Assembly: GCA_016214465.1 (NCBI GenBank)
Contig: JACROI010000045.1
Coordinates: forward strand, 1 to 36,268
Reading direction: 5' to 3'
DNA: 36,268 nucleotides
DNA from: Candidatus Magasanikiibacteriota bacterium
Lineage (GTDB): Bacteria; Patescibacteriota; Patescibacteriia; Magasanikbacterales; UBA10003
Of the stretch, positions 9,716 through 18,867 are shown one piece after another (position 1 is the stretch's first letter; the number at the start of each line of letters is the position of its first letter). The position numbers and the translations under genes were made by a program. Under the pieces are notes generated by a model. That model saw only the letters and a program-made list of their open reading frames with translations, was not told the DNA's origin and searched no databases.

Positions 9716-10795
9716 CTACAAATTTATCGGCGTTTCCACCGCTCTCATCGCCAGTCCCACTGCCGTGGTATATAGAAGCGAGTGTTCTTCGTCAATTGGC
9801 GGTTGTCCGATTGGAAAAAGATTAACCCAAGGATTGGCTTTTCTCACTTTTAATTTTAATTTGGCTGACAGATAATTTTCCAATGCAGGCAAGTTGGCTC
9901 CGCCTCCGCATAGTCGAATGCCAGTTAAAGGATTTTTTTCCGGAAAATGCAGCTTGTAAAATTGAATGGCTTGAGTGATCTTGTCGGCCAATTCATTTAA
10001 ACTGCCCTCCAAGGCGGATTTAAGGTTTCCTTTACATTTTTTTGAGTCCAGCCCGCATTCTTTTTTCATTTTTTCAGCTTCGGACAATTCCAGATTCATG
10101 GCATTGGAAATTCTTTCAGTCACCTCTTGTCCTGCAAAAGCCAAAGAAAGTGAAAATTGTATTACTCCATGATCAAAAATTATAAAACTGGCTCTGGTGG
10201 CTCCCAAGTCCAAAATACCGCGAGCTTCGTGTGAAAGATCTTTTTGGCGATTGATAACAGCGCGGGTGATGGCAGTGGCTTCAACTTCCATTGCCAGAGG
10301 CGTGAGCCCGGCTATATTTAAAAGATAAGTATAGGTGTCCGCGATTCTTTTGGGTACAGCCGCGAGTAGCACCGAAACATTATTATCTTCTTGTCCAATA
10401 ACTTGCCAATCCAAATAAATATCATCCAAATCAAACGGTAAATATGATGGAGCAACTTCGCGGATAGTTTCTTCAGTAATTTCTTCTTCCGTTGTTTTTA
10501 ATTGAATCAATTGGATGTAAGTTTTGGTTTCCGGCAATGAAATGGCCACCCATGGAGAAACAGCCAGTCCGTCTTTTTGTTTGGCAATATGATTTTTTAA
10601 GATCTTCATTATTTCCTCCGGCTTTTGAAGTTCTCCGTCTATAATCCAACCCGGTGGCAGTGGAATTTGAGAATGGTGCGCTAATTTAAAATGTGGTTTT
10701 AAAAAATTATCGCGCATCTGTTGCAGCTGCACCAATTTAATGGAGCGGTCACCAATATCCAATCCGAAAGAGTTATGAAATGGGTTTAAAAACAT
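9716..10795 (-). CDS. pilM: PilM, actin-like type IV pilus assembly ATPase
   Basis: FGLDIGDRSIKLVQL, ILDLGATRASFIIFDHGVIQFSLSLAFAGQEVTERI, LCGGGANLPALENYL. Confidence 0.9.
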   Translation of the reverse strand: MFLNPFHNSFGLDIGDRSIKLVQLQQMRDNFLKPHFKLAHHSQIPLPPGWIIDGELQKPEEIMKILKNHIAKQKDGLAVSPWVAISLPETKTYIQLIQLKTTEEEITEETIREVAPSYLPFDLDDIYLDWQVIGQEDNNVSVLLAAVPKRIADTYTYLLNIAGLTPLAMEVEATAITRAVINRQKDLSHEARGILDLGATRASFIIFDHGVIQFSLSLAFAGQEVTERISNAMNLELSEAEKMKKECGLDSKKCKGNLKSALEGSLNELADKITQAIQFYKLHFPEKNPLTGIRLCGGGANLPALENYLSAKLKLKVRKANPWVNLFPIGQPPIDEEHSLLYTTAVGLAMRAVETPINL

Positions 10796-10802
10796 AAATA
10801 AA

Positions 10803-11891
10803 TTACATTGCTTGCGATAGGGAATACATTGGCATTATCACGGAAATTGCCAGTCCGCCCACTACTACGCCAAGGAAGATAATGAGCACCGGCTCGATAA
10901 TCGTGGAGATATTTTTCAGTGTCTGATCAATCTCTTCGTTGTAATATGCCGCCAGTTCATTTAGTAAGTCATCAGTGGTGCCAGAACGTTCTCCCACCAT
11001 AATCATTTGCGTGGCCAATGGCGGAAACAGTTTGGGATAAAATTCCAAAGAATCGGAAATGGTGACGCCGGTTTTGACATTTTTAGACGCCTCCAGAACA
11101 GCATTTTTGTAATGGACATTGTTTAAAACATCAGCAGTAATTTCCAAGGCCTCAATAATTGGTATGGCGCTTTTAGAAAGTGAGCTTAAAGTCATGGTAA
11201 ATCGAGCTAAATTTAATTGTTTGGAAATTTTGCCAAAAATAGGGAGTTTAAGCAGTAATGAATCCAAAGCCGAACGCATTGTTGGTTTCTTTTTTAGATA
11301 AATAAAACTGATTATCAGCAGAATCAAAAGTATTATCACCCAGATACCATAATTGATTAAAAATGAACTGACGGCAATAAGAATGCGCGTGGGCAGAGGC
11401 AACTCCACATTCATTTCACCAAACAGATCCAAGAGTTTCGGCAGAACAAATACCACCATTTCCACGCCTATGCCCGCCACTGCTGTCAAGACGACAATCG
11501 GATAAATCATAGCTCCTTTGACTTTAGAATTCAGCTCCTTATTTTTTTTCATTTGTTTAACAATCTCTGACAAGCTTTCATCCAATTTGCCTGACACCTC
11601 GCCAGCCGCCAGCATTTTTACATAAATCGCGGGCATTAATTCCGGAAACATAGTGAGAGTGTCGGCCAGTGTTGTGCCCTTGTTCACTTCTTGGCCAACG
11701 GCCTTCACCATTTCTTTTAGTTTGAGGTTGGGTGTTTGGGCTGCCAAAATGCGAAACGACTCGGTAATGGACAGTCCGGCTTTCAACATGACGCGCAGAT
11801 TATCCATTAAAAAGATTTTTTGCGCCACGCTGATGCGGTCGATTTTATCTGAAATTTTTTGCCAAAGAGTTTTGGTATTTTGTTTGGACAT
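10803..11891 (-). CDS. pilC: PilC/GspF inner membrane platform protein
   Basis: Duplicated T2SSF domains (FLMDNLRVMLKAGLSITESFRILAAQT / FTMTLSSLSKSAIPIIEALEITADVLNN); C-terminal TM MPMYSLSQAM. Confidence 0.93.
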   Translation of the reverse strand: MSKQNTKTLWQKISDKIDRISVAQKIFLMDNLRVMLKAGLSITESFRILAAQTPNLKLKEMVKAVGQEVNKGTTLADTLTMFPELMPAIYVKMLAAGEVSGKLDESLSEIVKQMKKNKELNSKVKGAMIYPIVVLTAVAGIGVEMVVFVLPKLLDLFGEMNVELPLPTRILIAVSSFLINYGIWVIILLILLIISFIYLKKKPTMRSALDSLLLKLPIFGKISKQLNLARFTMTLSSLSKSAIPIIEALEITADVLNNVHYKNAVLEASKNVKTGVTISDSLEFYPKLFPPLATQMIMVGERSGTTDDLLNELAAYYNEEIDQTLKNISTIIEPVLIIFLGVVVGGLAISVIMPMYSLSQAM

Positions 11892-11896
11892 ATTAT

Positions 11897-13615
11897 TTAA
11901 TCGCGAGTAGCCTCTAAAATTTCTTCCAGAGTCGTAAGGCCGAGTTTGGCTTTAATTATGCCATCTTGAAGCATGCTAGTAAAACCATTTTTAATAGCGC
12001 CTTGACGAAGCTCTTCTACGCTGGCTTTTTTATTGATTAATTCGGCAATATCCTTGCTGACTTCAAGAGTTTCATAAATTCCCAATCGGCCTTTGTAGCC
12101 ATCGTTGTTGCATTTTTGGCAGCCCTCGCCGCGATAAAATGTCCATGATTTCAAAGCGGCGTCGCCTGTTTTTAAACATTCGTGTTTTTTAAATAGCTCA
12201 ACCATTTTTTTTGTATCCACTATTTTTTCCAAATCAGCGATGTTTTCCATTGTTAATTTGTATTCTTTTTTGCAAAACGGACAGATTTTGCGCACCAAAC
12301 GCTGTGCCATAATCAGATTGGTGGTGAAAGCAACGAGAAATGATGGCACGCCCATATCAAGTAAACGCGGAAGAGCTGTCGGGGCATCATTGGTGTGAAG
12401 AGTTGAAAGGACTAAGTGTCCTGTTAGGGCCGCATGAGCTGAAATTTCCGCGGTTTCCGGATCGCGGATTTCACCCACCATGATAATATCCGGATCTTGG
12501 CGCAAAAACGCGCGTAGTCCGGTGGCAAAAGTGTAATTCACCCGCGGTTGAACCTGGCTTTGATTAATGCGTGGCATGTGGTATTCAATCGGGTCTTCAA
12601 TCGTCACGATATTTACACCGGGTTGATTGAGAATATTTAGAACCGAATAAAGTGTAGTGGTTTTTCCAGAGCCGGTCGGGCCGGTTACCAAAACCATACC
12701 GTGCGGCTTGTTAATTGCGTTTTCAATTCTTTTTTTATCATCTGGCAAAAAGCCTAATTGGTCCAAGGTTAATGGTTTGGTGCTTTCTGGCAACAAACGC
12801 ATGACGATTTTTTCGCCATCATAGACCGGCAAAATTGACACGCGCAAAGATATTTTTTCATCCTGGATTTCAATTTTAATGCGGCCGTCTTGTGGTTGTT
12901 GGTGTTCATCAAGTTTGAGATTGGCGAGAATTTTGATTCTGGCGATTATGCCGGCCTGTACGGCTTTGGGCAAAGTCATCACTTGCCGCAAAACACCATC
13001 CACGCGATAGCGCACGGCCATTTCTTTTTCCATTGGTTCAATGTGAATATCCGACGCTTTTTCAAACACCGCGTGTTCCAAAATGCTGTTGACGATGTTT
13101 ATAATTGGCAGGTCTTCGGCAATTTTTTTCAATTGTTTTTCATCGCCAGCATCTTCCAATTTAATGATTTGCAGTTCCGATTCTAAAGTGGCGTGGTATT
13201 TTCGCAAGACCTCTTTCAAAGAGCCTGGTGTTGTCAAATGGATTTTTACGTCAAGCCCAGTTTTCCGTTTGATAAATTCAGCGGTTTGTAAATCTAAAGG
13301 ATCCAAAACCGCGACTTTCAATTCTTTGCCTTCTTTGGCAAATATCACCACTTGCCGGGCCACGGCTAAGGGGCTGGGAATGAGAGAAATCACTTCTTTT
13401 TTGATTTCACGATTTTTCAAATCAATAAAAGGCAGATTAAAATGGTCGGCAATGGCTTGATAAAAAACCGTTTCATCAACAATGTTTTTACTGGTTAAAT
13501 ATGATTCCAAAGGCAGGCGCGTTTTTTCCGCGGCTTTCAGCGCCGCGCGCAATCCGGCTTCATCTAGAATTTTTTTGTCTTTAATAATTTTTTTAAGGAT
13601 ATCAATATTGATCAT
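11897..13615 (-). CDS. pilB: PilB/GspE family type IV pilus assembly ATPase
   Basis: MshEN-like N-terminus; Walker A GPTGSGKTTTLY, DPDIIMVGEIRDPETAEISAHAALTGHLVLSTLHTNDA; CPFC...CQKC zinc motif. Confidence 0.95.
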   Translation of the reverse strand: MINIDILKKIIKDKKILDEAGLRAALKAAEKTRLPLESYLTSKNIVDETVFYQAIADHFNLPFIDLKNREIKKEVISLIPSPLAVARQVVIFAKEGKELKVAVLDPLDLQTAEFIKRKTGLDVKIHLTTPGSLKEVLRKYHATLESELQIIKLEDAGDEKQLKKIAEDLPIINIVNSILEHAVFEKASDIHIEPMEKEMAVRYRVDGVLRQVMTLPKAVQAGIIARIKILANLKLDEHQQPQDGRIKIEIQDEKISLRVSILPVYDGEKIVMRLLPESTKPLTLDQLGFLPDDKKRIENAINKPHGMVLVTGPTGSGKTTTLYSVLNILNQPGVNIVTIEDPIEYHMPRINQSQVQPRVNYTFATGLRAFLRQDPDIIMVGEIRDPETAEISAHAALTGHLVLSTLHTNDAPTALPRLLDMGVPSFLVAFTTNLIMAQRLVRKICPFCKKEYKLTMENIADLEKIVDTKKMVELFKKHECLKTGDAALKSWTFYRGEGCQKCNNDGYKGRLGIYETLEVSKDIAELINKKASVEELRQGAIKNGFTSMLQDGIIKAKLGLTTLEEILEATRD

Positions 13616-13660
13616 ACCCCAACATTATACCAAATTTTGTAAAAGAAGCATAGATGTTTG

Positions 13661-13691
13661 AAAAAGGCCCACAGCAGTTGCTGAAGGCCAA
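13661..13691 (-). terminator. Intrinsic terminator of the 13.7-14.3 kb gene
   Basis: Minus strand GGCCTTCAGCA-ac-TGCTGTGGGCCTTTTTC: GGCC/GGCC and CAGCA/TGCTG stems, then a T-run. Confidence 0.75.
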
Positions 13692-13707
13692 ATCATCTCC
13701 TTTGTGG

Positions 13708-14265
13708 TTAGTCTTTGAAAACCCAAGCAAATCCAGGGTTTTGATATTTGCCGGTCGGGTCGGCGTAGTCAAGCTCGGTAATGTTGGCTCTAGTTAGCGA
13801 CTCGCTGAATAGGTCAATAATCATTGGCCCGGCATTGTTATCCATGGCCAATACCCAGGTGTAGCCGACACTGTCGGGTATAATTTTTCCGTAGGCCTTG
13901 GCAATTATTCCGCATTCTTTCAGCAAGATAAAGAGAAGCGCGTGATAGTAGCGGCAACAGGCCATGTGCTTCCTAAGCGCATAAGACAGATTGGTCTGCT
14001 CTTCCGTCGGTTGATTGACGAAAGAGTGGTAAAAAATCTGTTCTTCCGTTGTCTGAGCAGTGTTTTTTAGCGCCACGGCGTTTTTGGTAAAGACCTCCAA
14101 CACCTGCGCTTTCGCGGCCGCAATGCGGTCGTCTAGGTTCTCCAAACTGCGCCATGCTTTGGCGTTTTGGCACAGGTGACGAAGTTGAGGACAGTCATCA
14201 ATCACCACGCCATAGATACTGGCATTGAGCCAGTTCTTGCTTACCTGATATATTTTCTGTTCCAT
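13708..14265 (-). CDS. Hypothetical protein, possible divergent transglutaminase-like cysteine protease fold
   Basis: The ORF is listed to 14343, but a strong AAGGAGG sits at 14271-14277 next to ATGATGGAACAG, so the start is likely 14265 or 14268. Motif ACCRYYHALLFILLKECGIIAKAYGKI...GYTWVLAMDNNAGPMIIDLFSE resembles a transglutaminase core. Confidence 0.65.
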   Translation of the reverse strand: MEQKIYQVSKNWLNASIYGVVIDDCPQLRHLCQNAKAWRSLENLDDRIAAAKAQVLEVFTKNAVALKNTAQTTEEQIFYHSFVNQPTEEQTNLSYALRKHMACCRYYHALLFILLKECGIIAKAYGKIIPDSVGYTWVLAMDNNAGPMIIDLFSESLTRANITELDYADPTGKYQNPGFAWVFKD

Positions 14266-14315
14266 CATATCCTCCTTGTGGGTTGAATCGCTCTTTCCAG
14301 AGCGAGGTTGATTAG

Positions 14316-14343
14316 AGTATAGATGAATTGAGTATTTTGTCAA
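14316..14343 (-). promoter_or_regulatory. Sigma70-like promoter for the 13.7-14.3 kb gene
   Basis: Minus strand TTGACA (14343-14338), 16 bp spacer, TATACT (14321-14316). Confidence 0.75.
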
Positions 14344-14358
14344 TCATTTGAGTGCCTC

Positions 14359-14387
14359 TTGCCAAAAATTTAAGCCCATGATATACT
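14359..14387 (+). promoter_or_regulatory. Candidate sigma70 promoter for rpsF-ssb-rpsR
   Basis: TTGCCA, 17 bp spacer, TATACT. Confidence 0.6.
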
Positions 14388-14405
14388 TATTCTACATTAA
14401 AAATA

Positions 14406-14488
14406 CTTATAAATATCTATAAGCGAAGCTTGTAAATTGTTTGCTTTCAGCAAATAAATACATCGGGCTTCGCCCCGATATATCGGGG
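14406..14488 (+). promoter_or_regulatory. Structured 5' leader of the rpsF operon
   Basis: Hairpins CTTATA/TATAAG and TTTGC/GCAAA, then ATCGGG-cttcgc-CCCGAT overlapping the palindrome CCCCGATATATCGGGG. Confidence 0.5.
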
Positions 14489-14505
14489 ACTCATCCCTAG
14501 AAATT

Positions 14506-14937
14506 ATGCGAAAATATGACTGTTTATTTCTTTTGCCAGGCACTTTTTCCGATAGCGAAGTACCGGGTCTTTTGGAAAATATCAAAGGCATTTTAGCCGA
14601 GTTTGGTGCGGAGAGTTCGCAATTTGAAAATTTGGGTCGGCAGAAATTGGCTTATCCGATTAAGGGCGGCCATTTTGCCTATGTAGTCAATTCTTCTTTT
14701 TCATTGGCTCCCGAAAAAGTGTCTGTTTTAAAAAGTAAAATGATTTTGGAGCCGTTTGTTTGGCGTTTTTTGCTTTCCGACCATCAAGCTAAAGAAGTTA
14801 TTAGACGCCGTTTGGTTCAACCAATGTCTGATAAGACATCGTCCGCTCAATCCAAAGAATCCTGTAAAGGGGTTGATTTGAAAGCTATTGACAAAAAAAT
14901 TGAAGAAATTTTACAGCAGGAAAATATTGAGATATAA
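14506..14937 (+). CDS. rpsF: 30S ribosomal protein S6
   Basis: MRKYDCLFLLPGTFSDSEV...LGRQKLAYPIKGGHFAYVVNSSF; rpsF-ssb-rpsR order. Confidence 0.9.
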   Translation: MRKYDCLFLLPGTFSDSEVPGLLENIKGILAEFGAESSQFENLGRQKLAYPIKGGHFAYVVNSSFSLAPEKVSVLKSKMILEPFVWRFLLSDHQAKEVIRRRLVQPMSDKTSSAQSKESCKGVDLKAIDKKIEEILQQENIEI

Positions 14938-14976
14938 TAAAGAACAATGTTTGTTAAAAATTTAAAATAAGCAAAT

Positions 14977-15429
14977 ATGAATTTGAATCGCGCAATGATT
15001 ATCGGCAACCTTACTCGCGATCCGGAAGCCCGCACCACTCCGACCGGGAAATCAGTTGTTTCTTTTGATGTGGCCACCAACCACTCCTGGACCAATAGCG
15101 CCGGAGTAAAACAGGACGAGGTTGAATATCACCACATTGTGGCTTGGGCAAAATTGGCTGACATTTGCCGCCAATATCTTAGCAAAGGTCGTAAAGTTTA
15201 TGTGGAGGGTCGTTTGAAAACACGCGAATGGGTAGGCAATGATGGAGTGAAACGCACTCGCACTGAAATTATTGCTGATAATATGATTATGCTGGATAGG
15301 GGATCGAGTGTCGGTGGAGGAGCCGCGCCATCTTTCACGCCTCCTTTGCCAACAGTTGACGCCGGAACCACGCCACCTGTTCAACCATCTAATGAAGAAG
15401 AAATAAAAGTAGAAGATATTCCATTTTAA
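14977..15429 (+). CDS. ssb: Single-stranded DNA-binding protein
   Basis: MNLNRAMIIGNLTRDPEARTTPTGKSVVSFDVATNHSW...GRKVYVEGRLKTREW; acidic C-terminal tip EDIPF. Confidence 0.97.
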   Translation: MNLNRAMIIGNLTRDPEARTTPTGKSVVSFDVATNHSWTNSAGVKQDEVEYHHIVAWAKLADICRQYLSKGRKVYVEGRLKTREWVGNDGVKRTRTEIIADNMIMLDRGSSVGGGAAPSFTPPLPTVDAGTTPPVQPSNEEEIKVEDIPF

Positions 15430-15440
15430 ATAACACCATT

Positions 15441-15671
15441 ATGATAAGAGGCAGAAAAAAAAGAATCGTTCCAAAAATTTGTTATTTTTGCGTTAATAAT
15501 TTGAATAAAGCGGATTATAAAGACATCACTTTGTTGCGCCGGTTTGTTTCTTCTTTTATGAAGATAGCTCCCAAGCGCCGCAGTGGTTTATGTTCAATGC
15601 ATCAGCGTAAAGTGGCTACAGCCATCAAGCGCGCCAGAGAAATGTCTTTGTTGCCGTATTTGCCGAGTTAA
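15441..15671 (+). CDS. rpsR: 30S ribosomal protein S18
   Basis: YKDITLLRRFVSSFMKIAPKRRSGLCSMHQRKVATAIKRAREMSLLPY. Confidence 0.95.
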   Translation: MIRGRKKRIVPKICYFCVNNLNKADYKDITLLRRFVSSFMKIAPKRRSGLCSMHQRKVATAIKRAREMSLLPYLPS

Positions 15672-15696
15672 ATTATTTGATATATAGAAAAATTTT

Positions 15697-15725
15697 AATA
15701 GGGGCGAGATTTTCTCGCCCCTATT
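15697..15725 (+). terminator. Strong hairpin/terminator after rpsR
   Basis: AATAGGGGCGAGA-ttt-TCTCGCCCCTATT, 13-bp perfect stem. Confidence 0.75.
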
Positions 15726-15733
15726 TAATACCT

Positions 15734-16777
15734 ATGCGTTGGCAGGAATTAAAAAATAATCCAATAGCAAAAGAAAAATTGCGTCTGCGTGGAGAAATTT
15801 TAAAATTTATCCGCGAATTTTTTTGGCAGAACGGATTTTTGGAAGTTGAGACACCTTTATTGGTAAAAGACGGTAATTTGGAACCGAACTTGGAGTTGTT
15901 CAGAACCGAATTGAAAAAAAATGACGGAATAAAATGTAGCGCCCACCTGATTACTTCACCCGAATATGGTTTGAAGAAATTATTGGCAGTCGGTTTTCCA
16001 AAGATTTTTCAATTGGGCAAATGTTTTCGTAATAACGAACCTTGGGGTGGGGCGCACAATCCCGAGTTCACAATGTTAGAATGGTATGAGGCCAGTGAAA
16101 ATTATTTTGGTTTGATGTATAGAGTGGAAAAGTTGTTCCATGTCATTGCGAGCCACGCAGTGGCGAAGCAATCTCGTATTATTGAATATCAAGGTCGAAA
16201 AATAGATATTTCACAACCATGGCTCCGTTTATCAATGCGCGAGGTCTGGCAAAAATACGCCGATGCTGACTTGAATAATTTGATAACTTATGATACAATG
16301 CTCGCACTGGTTAAAGAAAAAAAATACTCTATTTCCGTCAGCGACACTTGGGCCGATTTGTTTTTTAAAATTTTTTTAAGCGAAGTTGAGCCAAAAGTCA
16401 CGGCCTTGAATCAGCCGGTTTTTCTTTATGATTATCCAGTGCCATTGGCCGCGCTCTCGCGAGTTAAAAAAGACGACCAGCGTTATGCCGAGCGGTTTGA
16501 GCTCTATATTGGTGGATTAGAAATTGCCAACGCCTATTCGGAATTGATTGATTGGCAAGAGCAGGAAAAACGATTTCAAGACGATGTGTTATTGCGGCAA
16601 AAGCTTGGTAAAGAAATGATTGATTACGACCGCGATTTAATTGCCGCACTCAAATCCGGCTTGCCTGAATGCGCTGGAATTTCCATTGGGGTTGATCGAC
16701 TAGTAATGCTTTTGACCAATTCAAAAAATATTGAAGAAATAATGCCGTTTACGGCTAGCGAATTATTTAATAAATAA
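15734..16777 (+). CDS. epmA: EpmA/PoxA/GenX-like EF-P lysine ligase (class II LysRS paralog)
   Basis: The listed ORF start at 15677 runs through the rpsR terminator, so ATG 15734 (MRWQELKNN) is preferred. FLEVETPLLVKDGNLEP, LITSPEYGLKKLLAVGFPKIFQLGKCFRNNE, HNPEFTMLEWYEA, GISIGVDRLVMLL; no anticodon-binding domain; adjacent to efp. Confidence 0.88.
   Translation: MRWQELKNNPIAKEKLRLRGEILKFIREFFWQNGFLEVETPLLVKDGNLEPNLELFRTELKKNDGIKCSAHLITSPEYGLKKLLAVGFPKIFQLGKCFRNNEPWGGAHNPEFTMLEWYEASENYFGLMYRVEKLFHVIASHAVAKQSRIIEYQGRKIDISQPWLRLSMREVWQKYADADLNNLITYDTMLALVKEKKYSISVSDTWADLFFKIFLSEVEPKVTALNQPVFLYDYPVPLAALSRVKKDDQRYAERFELYIGGLEIANAYSELIDWQEQEKRFQDDVLLRQKLGKEMIDYDRDLIAALKSGLPECAGISIGVDRLVMLLTNSKNIEEIMPFTASELFNK
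16141..16175 (+). repeat. REP-like palindrome inside epmA
   Basis: TGTCATTGCGAGCCACGCAGTGGCGAAGCAATCTC: nested ATTGC/GCAAT and GCCAC/GTGGC stems; resembles a dispersed genomic palindrome type; in frame as VIASHAVAKQS. Confidence 0.75.
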
Positions 16778-16805
16778 AGAAAGGGGCACGCCCCGAACAA
16801 CAACT

Positions 16806-17366
16806 ATGGCTTCGGTCAATGAAATTTCCAAAGAATCAATTTTGCGCTTGAATAATGAGATTTATCTGGTGATGGATTCACAGCATGTGAACCCCGGCAA
16901 GGGCGCGGCTTTTGTGCGCACCAAATTGAAAAATATTAAGAGTGGAAAAACCATTGAAATGACTTTTAAATCCAATGAGTCAGTGGAAATGGTGGAGGTG
17001 GAACGACGTAAAATGCAGTATTTGTATAATAATGGCGAGATGTATTCGTTTATGGATAATGAAAGTTATGAGCAGATTGAAATAAATGGTTCTCTGCTGG
17101 AAAGCAAGAAAGAATTTTTAAAAGAGGGCTTGGAAGTAATGGTAATTAAATTTGAAGGCGTGCCATTGAGCATGACCTTGCCAATGAAAGTGACATATAA
17201 AATAGTGGAGTCTGAACCGGGCGTGAAGGGCGATACAGCCGGCGGCAATGTGACCAAAGAAGCAACTGTGGAAAACGGCACGAAAATTCGTGTGCCGCTA
17301 TTTATCAAAGTGGGCGAAGAAGTAATTGTGAACACGGAAACAAGGGAGTATGTGGAAAGGGCTTGA
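16806..17366 (+). CDS. efp: Elongation factor P
   Basis: QHVNPGKGAAFVRTKLKN with the tip lysine; FKSNESVEMVEVERRKMQYLY; C-terminal VPLFIKVGEEVIVNTETREYVERA. Confidence 0.96.
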   Translation: MASVNEISKESILRLNNEIYLVMDSQHVNPGKGAAFVRTKLKNIKSGKTIEMTFKSNESVEMVEVERRKMQYLYNNGEMYSFMDNESYEQIEINGSLLESKKEFLKEGLEVMVIKFEGVPLSMTLPMKVTYKIVESEPGVKGDTAGGNVTKEATVENGTKIRVPLFIKVGEEVIVNTETREYVERA

Positions 17367-17379
17367 AAAAGGTAAATTA

Positions 17380-17413
17380 AAAATCCCGATCAATTTGATC
17401 AGGATTTTTTTGT
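17380..17413. terminator. Intrinsic terminator between convergent efp and recA
   Basis: AATCCCGATCAA/TTTGATCAGGATT stem with flanking A and T runs. Confidence 0.85.
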
Positions 17414-18474
17414 TATTCTTCAACCGGCGGCGGCTCTTCATCTGGCGGCGAGGTATCAATGATTTCCATTGTTTCTTTTTTCTTCACTTCTTCCATTATT
17501 CTTTCGCGGATTTCTTTCATCAGTTCCGGATTGGCTCTTAAAAATGATTTGGCTGTTTCACGGCCCACTCCAAGTTTAATGTCGCCATAAGTATAGGAAT
17601 TGCCAGATTTAGTAATAACTTTTTCCACGACCCCGAGGTCTGTTAAATCACCGGAAATGGAAATTCCTTCGTTATACATAATATCAAACTCGCAAGTGCG
17701 GAACGGCGCGGCCACTTTATTTTTAACTATTTTCGCTTTGACGCGATTGCCGATTATTTTTTCTCCCATTTTTATTTGCGCGGCGCGGCGAACTTCAATG
17801 CGCACCGAGCAATAGAATTTTAAAGCATTGCCGCCGGTCGTGGTTTCAGGATTGCCGAAAAATACGCCGATTTTATGCCGGATTTGATTGATAAAAATTA
17901 CCACTGTATTGGATTTGCTGATAATGGCCGTGAGTTTGCGGAGCGCTTGTGACATTAAACGCGCTTGCAATCCCATGTGTGAATCACCCATATCGCCCTC
18001 AATTTCCGCCTTTGGTGTCAAAGCCGCCACTGAATCAACCACAATCACATCAACTCCATTGGATCGCACCAGTGTTTCCACAATATCCAATGCCTGTTCG
18101 CCGGTGTCCGGCTGGGAAATCAACAATTCCTTGCATTTGACGCCAATTTTTGCCGCATAGTCAGGATCAAGCGCGTGTTCCGCATCCACAAAAGCGGCAA
18201 TGCCGCCGACTTTTTGCAACTCCGCCACAATATGCAGAGCTAAAGTGGTTTTGCCAGAGGCCTCTGGCCCGAAAATTTCTACGATTCTTCCTTTAGGCAC
18301 TCCGCCAACGCCCAGAGCCAAATCCAAAGAAAGACAGCCGGTCGGCACTGTCTCCACTTGCATTTTTTTAGCTTCCCCTAAACGCATGATTGAGCCCTCG
18401 CCAAATCGTTCTTTAATTTGATTAATGGCCTCCTCCGCCGCCGCCATTCTTTCGTCAGTCGCTTTTTTTGCCAT
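17413..18474 (-). CDS. recA: Recombinase RecA
   Basis: [13 protein letters not shown] Walker [37 protein letters not shown]. Confidence 0.98.
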   Translation of the reverse strand: MAKKATDERMAAAEEAINQIKERFGEGSIMRLGEAKKMQVETVPTGCLSLDLALGVGGVPKGRIVEIFGPEASGKTTLALHIVAELQKVGGIAAFVDAEHALDPDYAAKIGVKCKELLISQPDTGEQALDIVETLVRSNGVDVIVVDSVAALTPKAEIEGDMGDSHMGLQARLMSQALRKLTAIISKSNTVVIFINQIRHKIGVFFGNPETTTGGNALKFYCSVRIEVRRAAQIKMGEKIIGNRVKAKIVKNKVAAPFRTCEFDIMYNEGISISGDLTDLGVVEKVITKSGNSYTYGDIKLGVGRETAKSFLRANPELMKEIRERIMEEVKKKETMEIIDTSPPDEEPPPVEE

Positions 18475-18479
18475 AGAAA

Positions 18480-18866
18480 TTATTTCAAAGAAATATCTTT
18501 TTGTTCTTTAAAAATTACATTGCGAATTAAAGTTGTCGTCTGTCCGTATTTTTTTATCGCCCGCACTACAATCACATTCAAACCGGGATTTAAAATAATT
18601 GGTTCTTCAAAATTTCCTTTGATATTGCTGATTGTTTCATGTCCGTTGACTTGCACGCGCGTTTCCGGGTTAGTTAATCCTTTGACCAGCAAATCAGGCG
18701 CGGCATTCACCGAGTTATCAATCGGCGTTTCCAAATCCAATGGCGGAGCGCTGAAAGTTCCGGCCAGATTCATGCCTAGGTATATTAACAAACCAGCCAC
18801 AACAGTCAAGGCGATTGCGCGACGCAATATACCAGGTATGTCTTTTTGCAAAACCCAAGGCGCCAT
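18480..18866 (-). CDS. Small membrane-anchored Ig-like protein
   Basis: 128 aa; one TM then a beta-rich domain ([44 protein letters not shown]) resembling glucodextranase-B/Ig-like modules. Confidence 0.65.
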   Translation of the reverse strand: MAPWVLQKDIPGILRRAIALTVVAGLLIYLGMNLAGTFSAPPLDLETPIDNSVNAAPDLLVKGLTNPETRVQVNGHETISNIKGNFEEPIILNPGLNVIVVRAIKKYGQTTTLIRNVIFKEQKDISLK

Positions 18867-18867
18867 A

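Noticed and set aside
12890-13460. Plus-strand ORFs antisense to pilB (98 and 125 aa)
   Set aside because: They mirror a well-supported conserved gene on the other strand and look like codon-bias artefacts.
15677-15733. N-terminal extension of the EpmA ORF
   Set aside because: It translates through the rpsR terminator hairpin; ATG 15734 is the better start.
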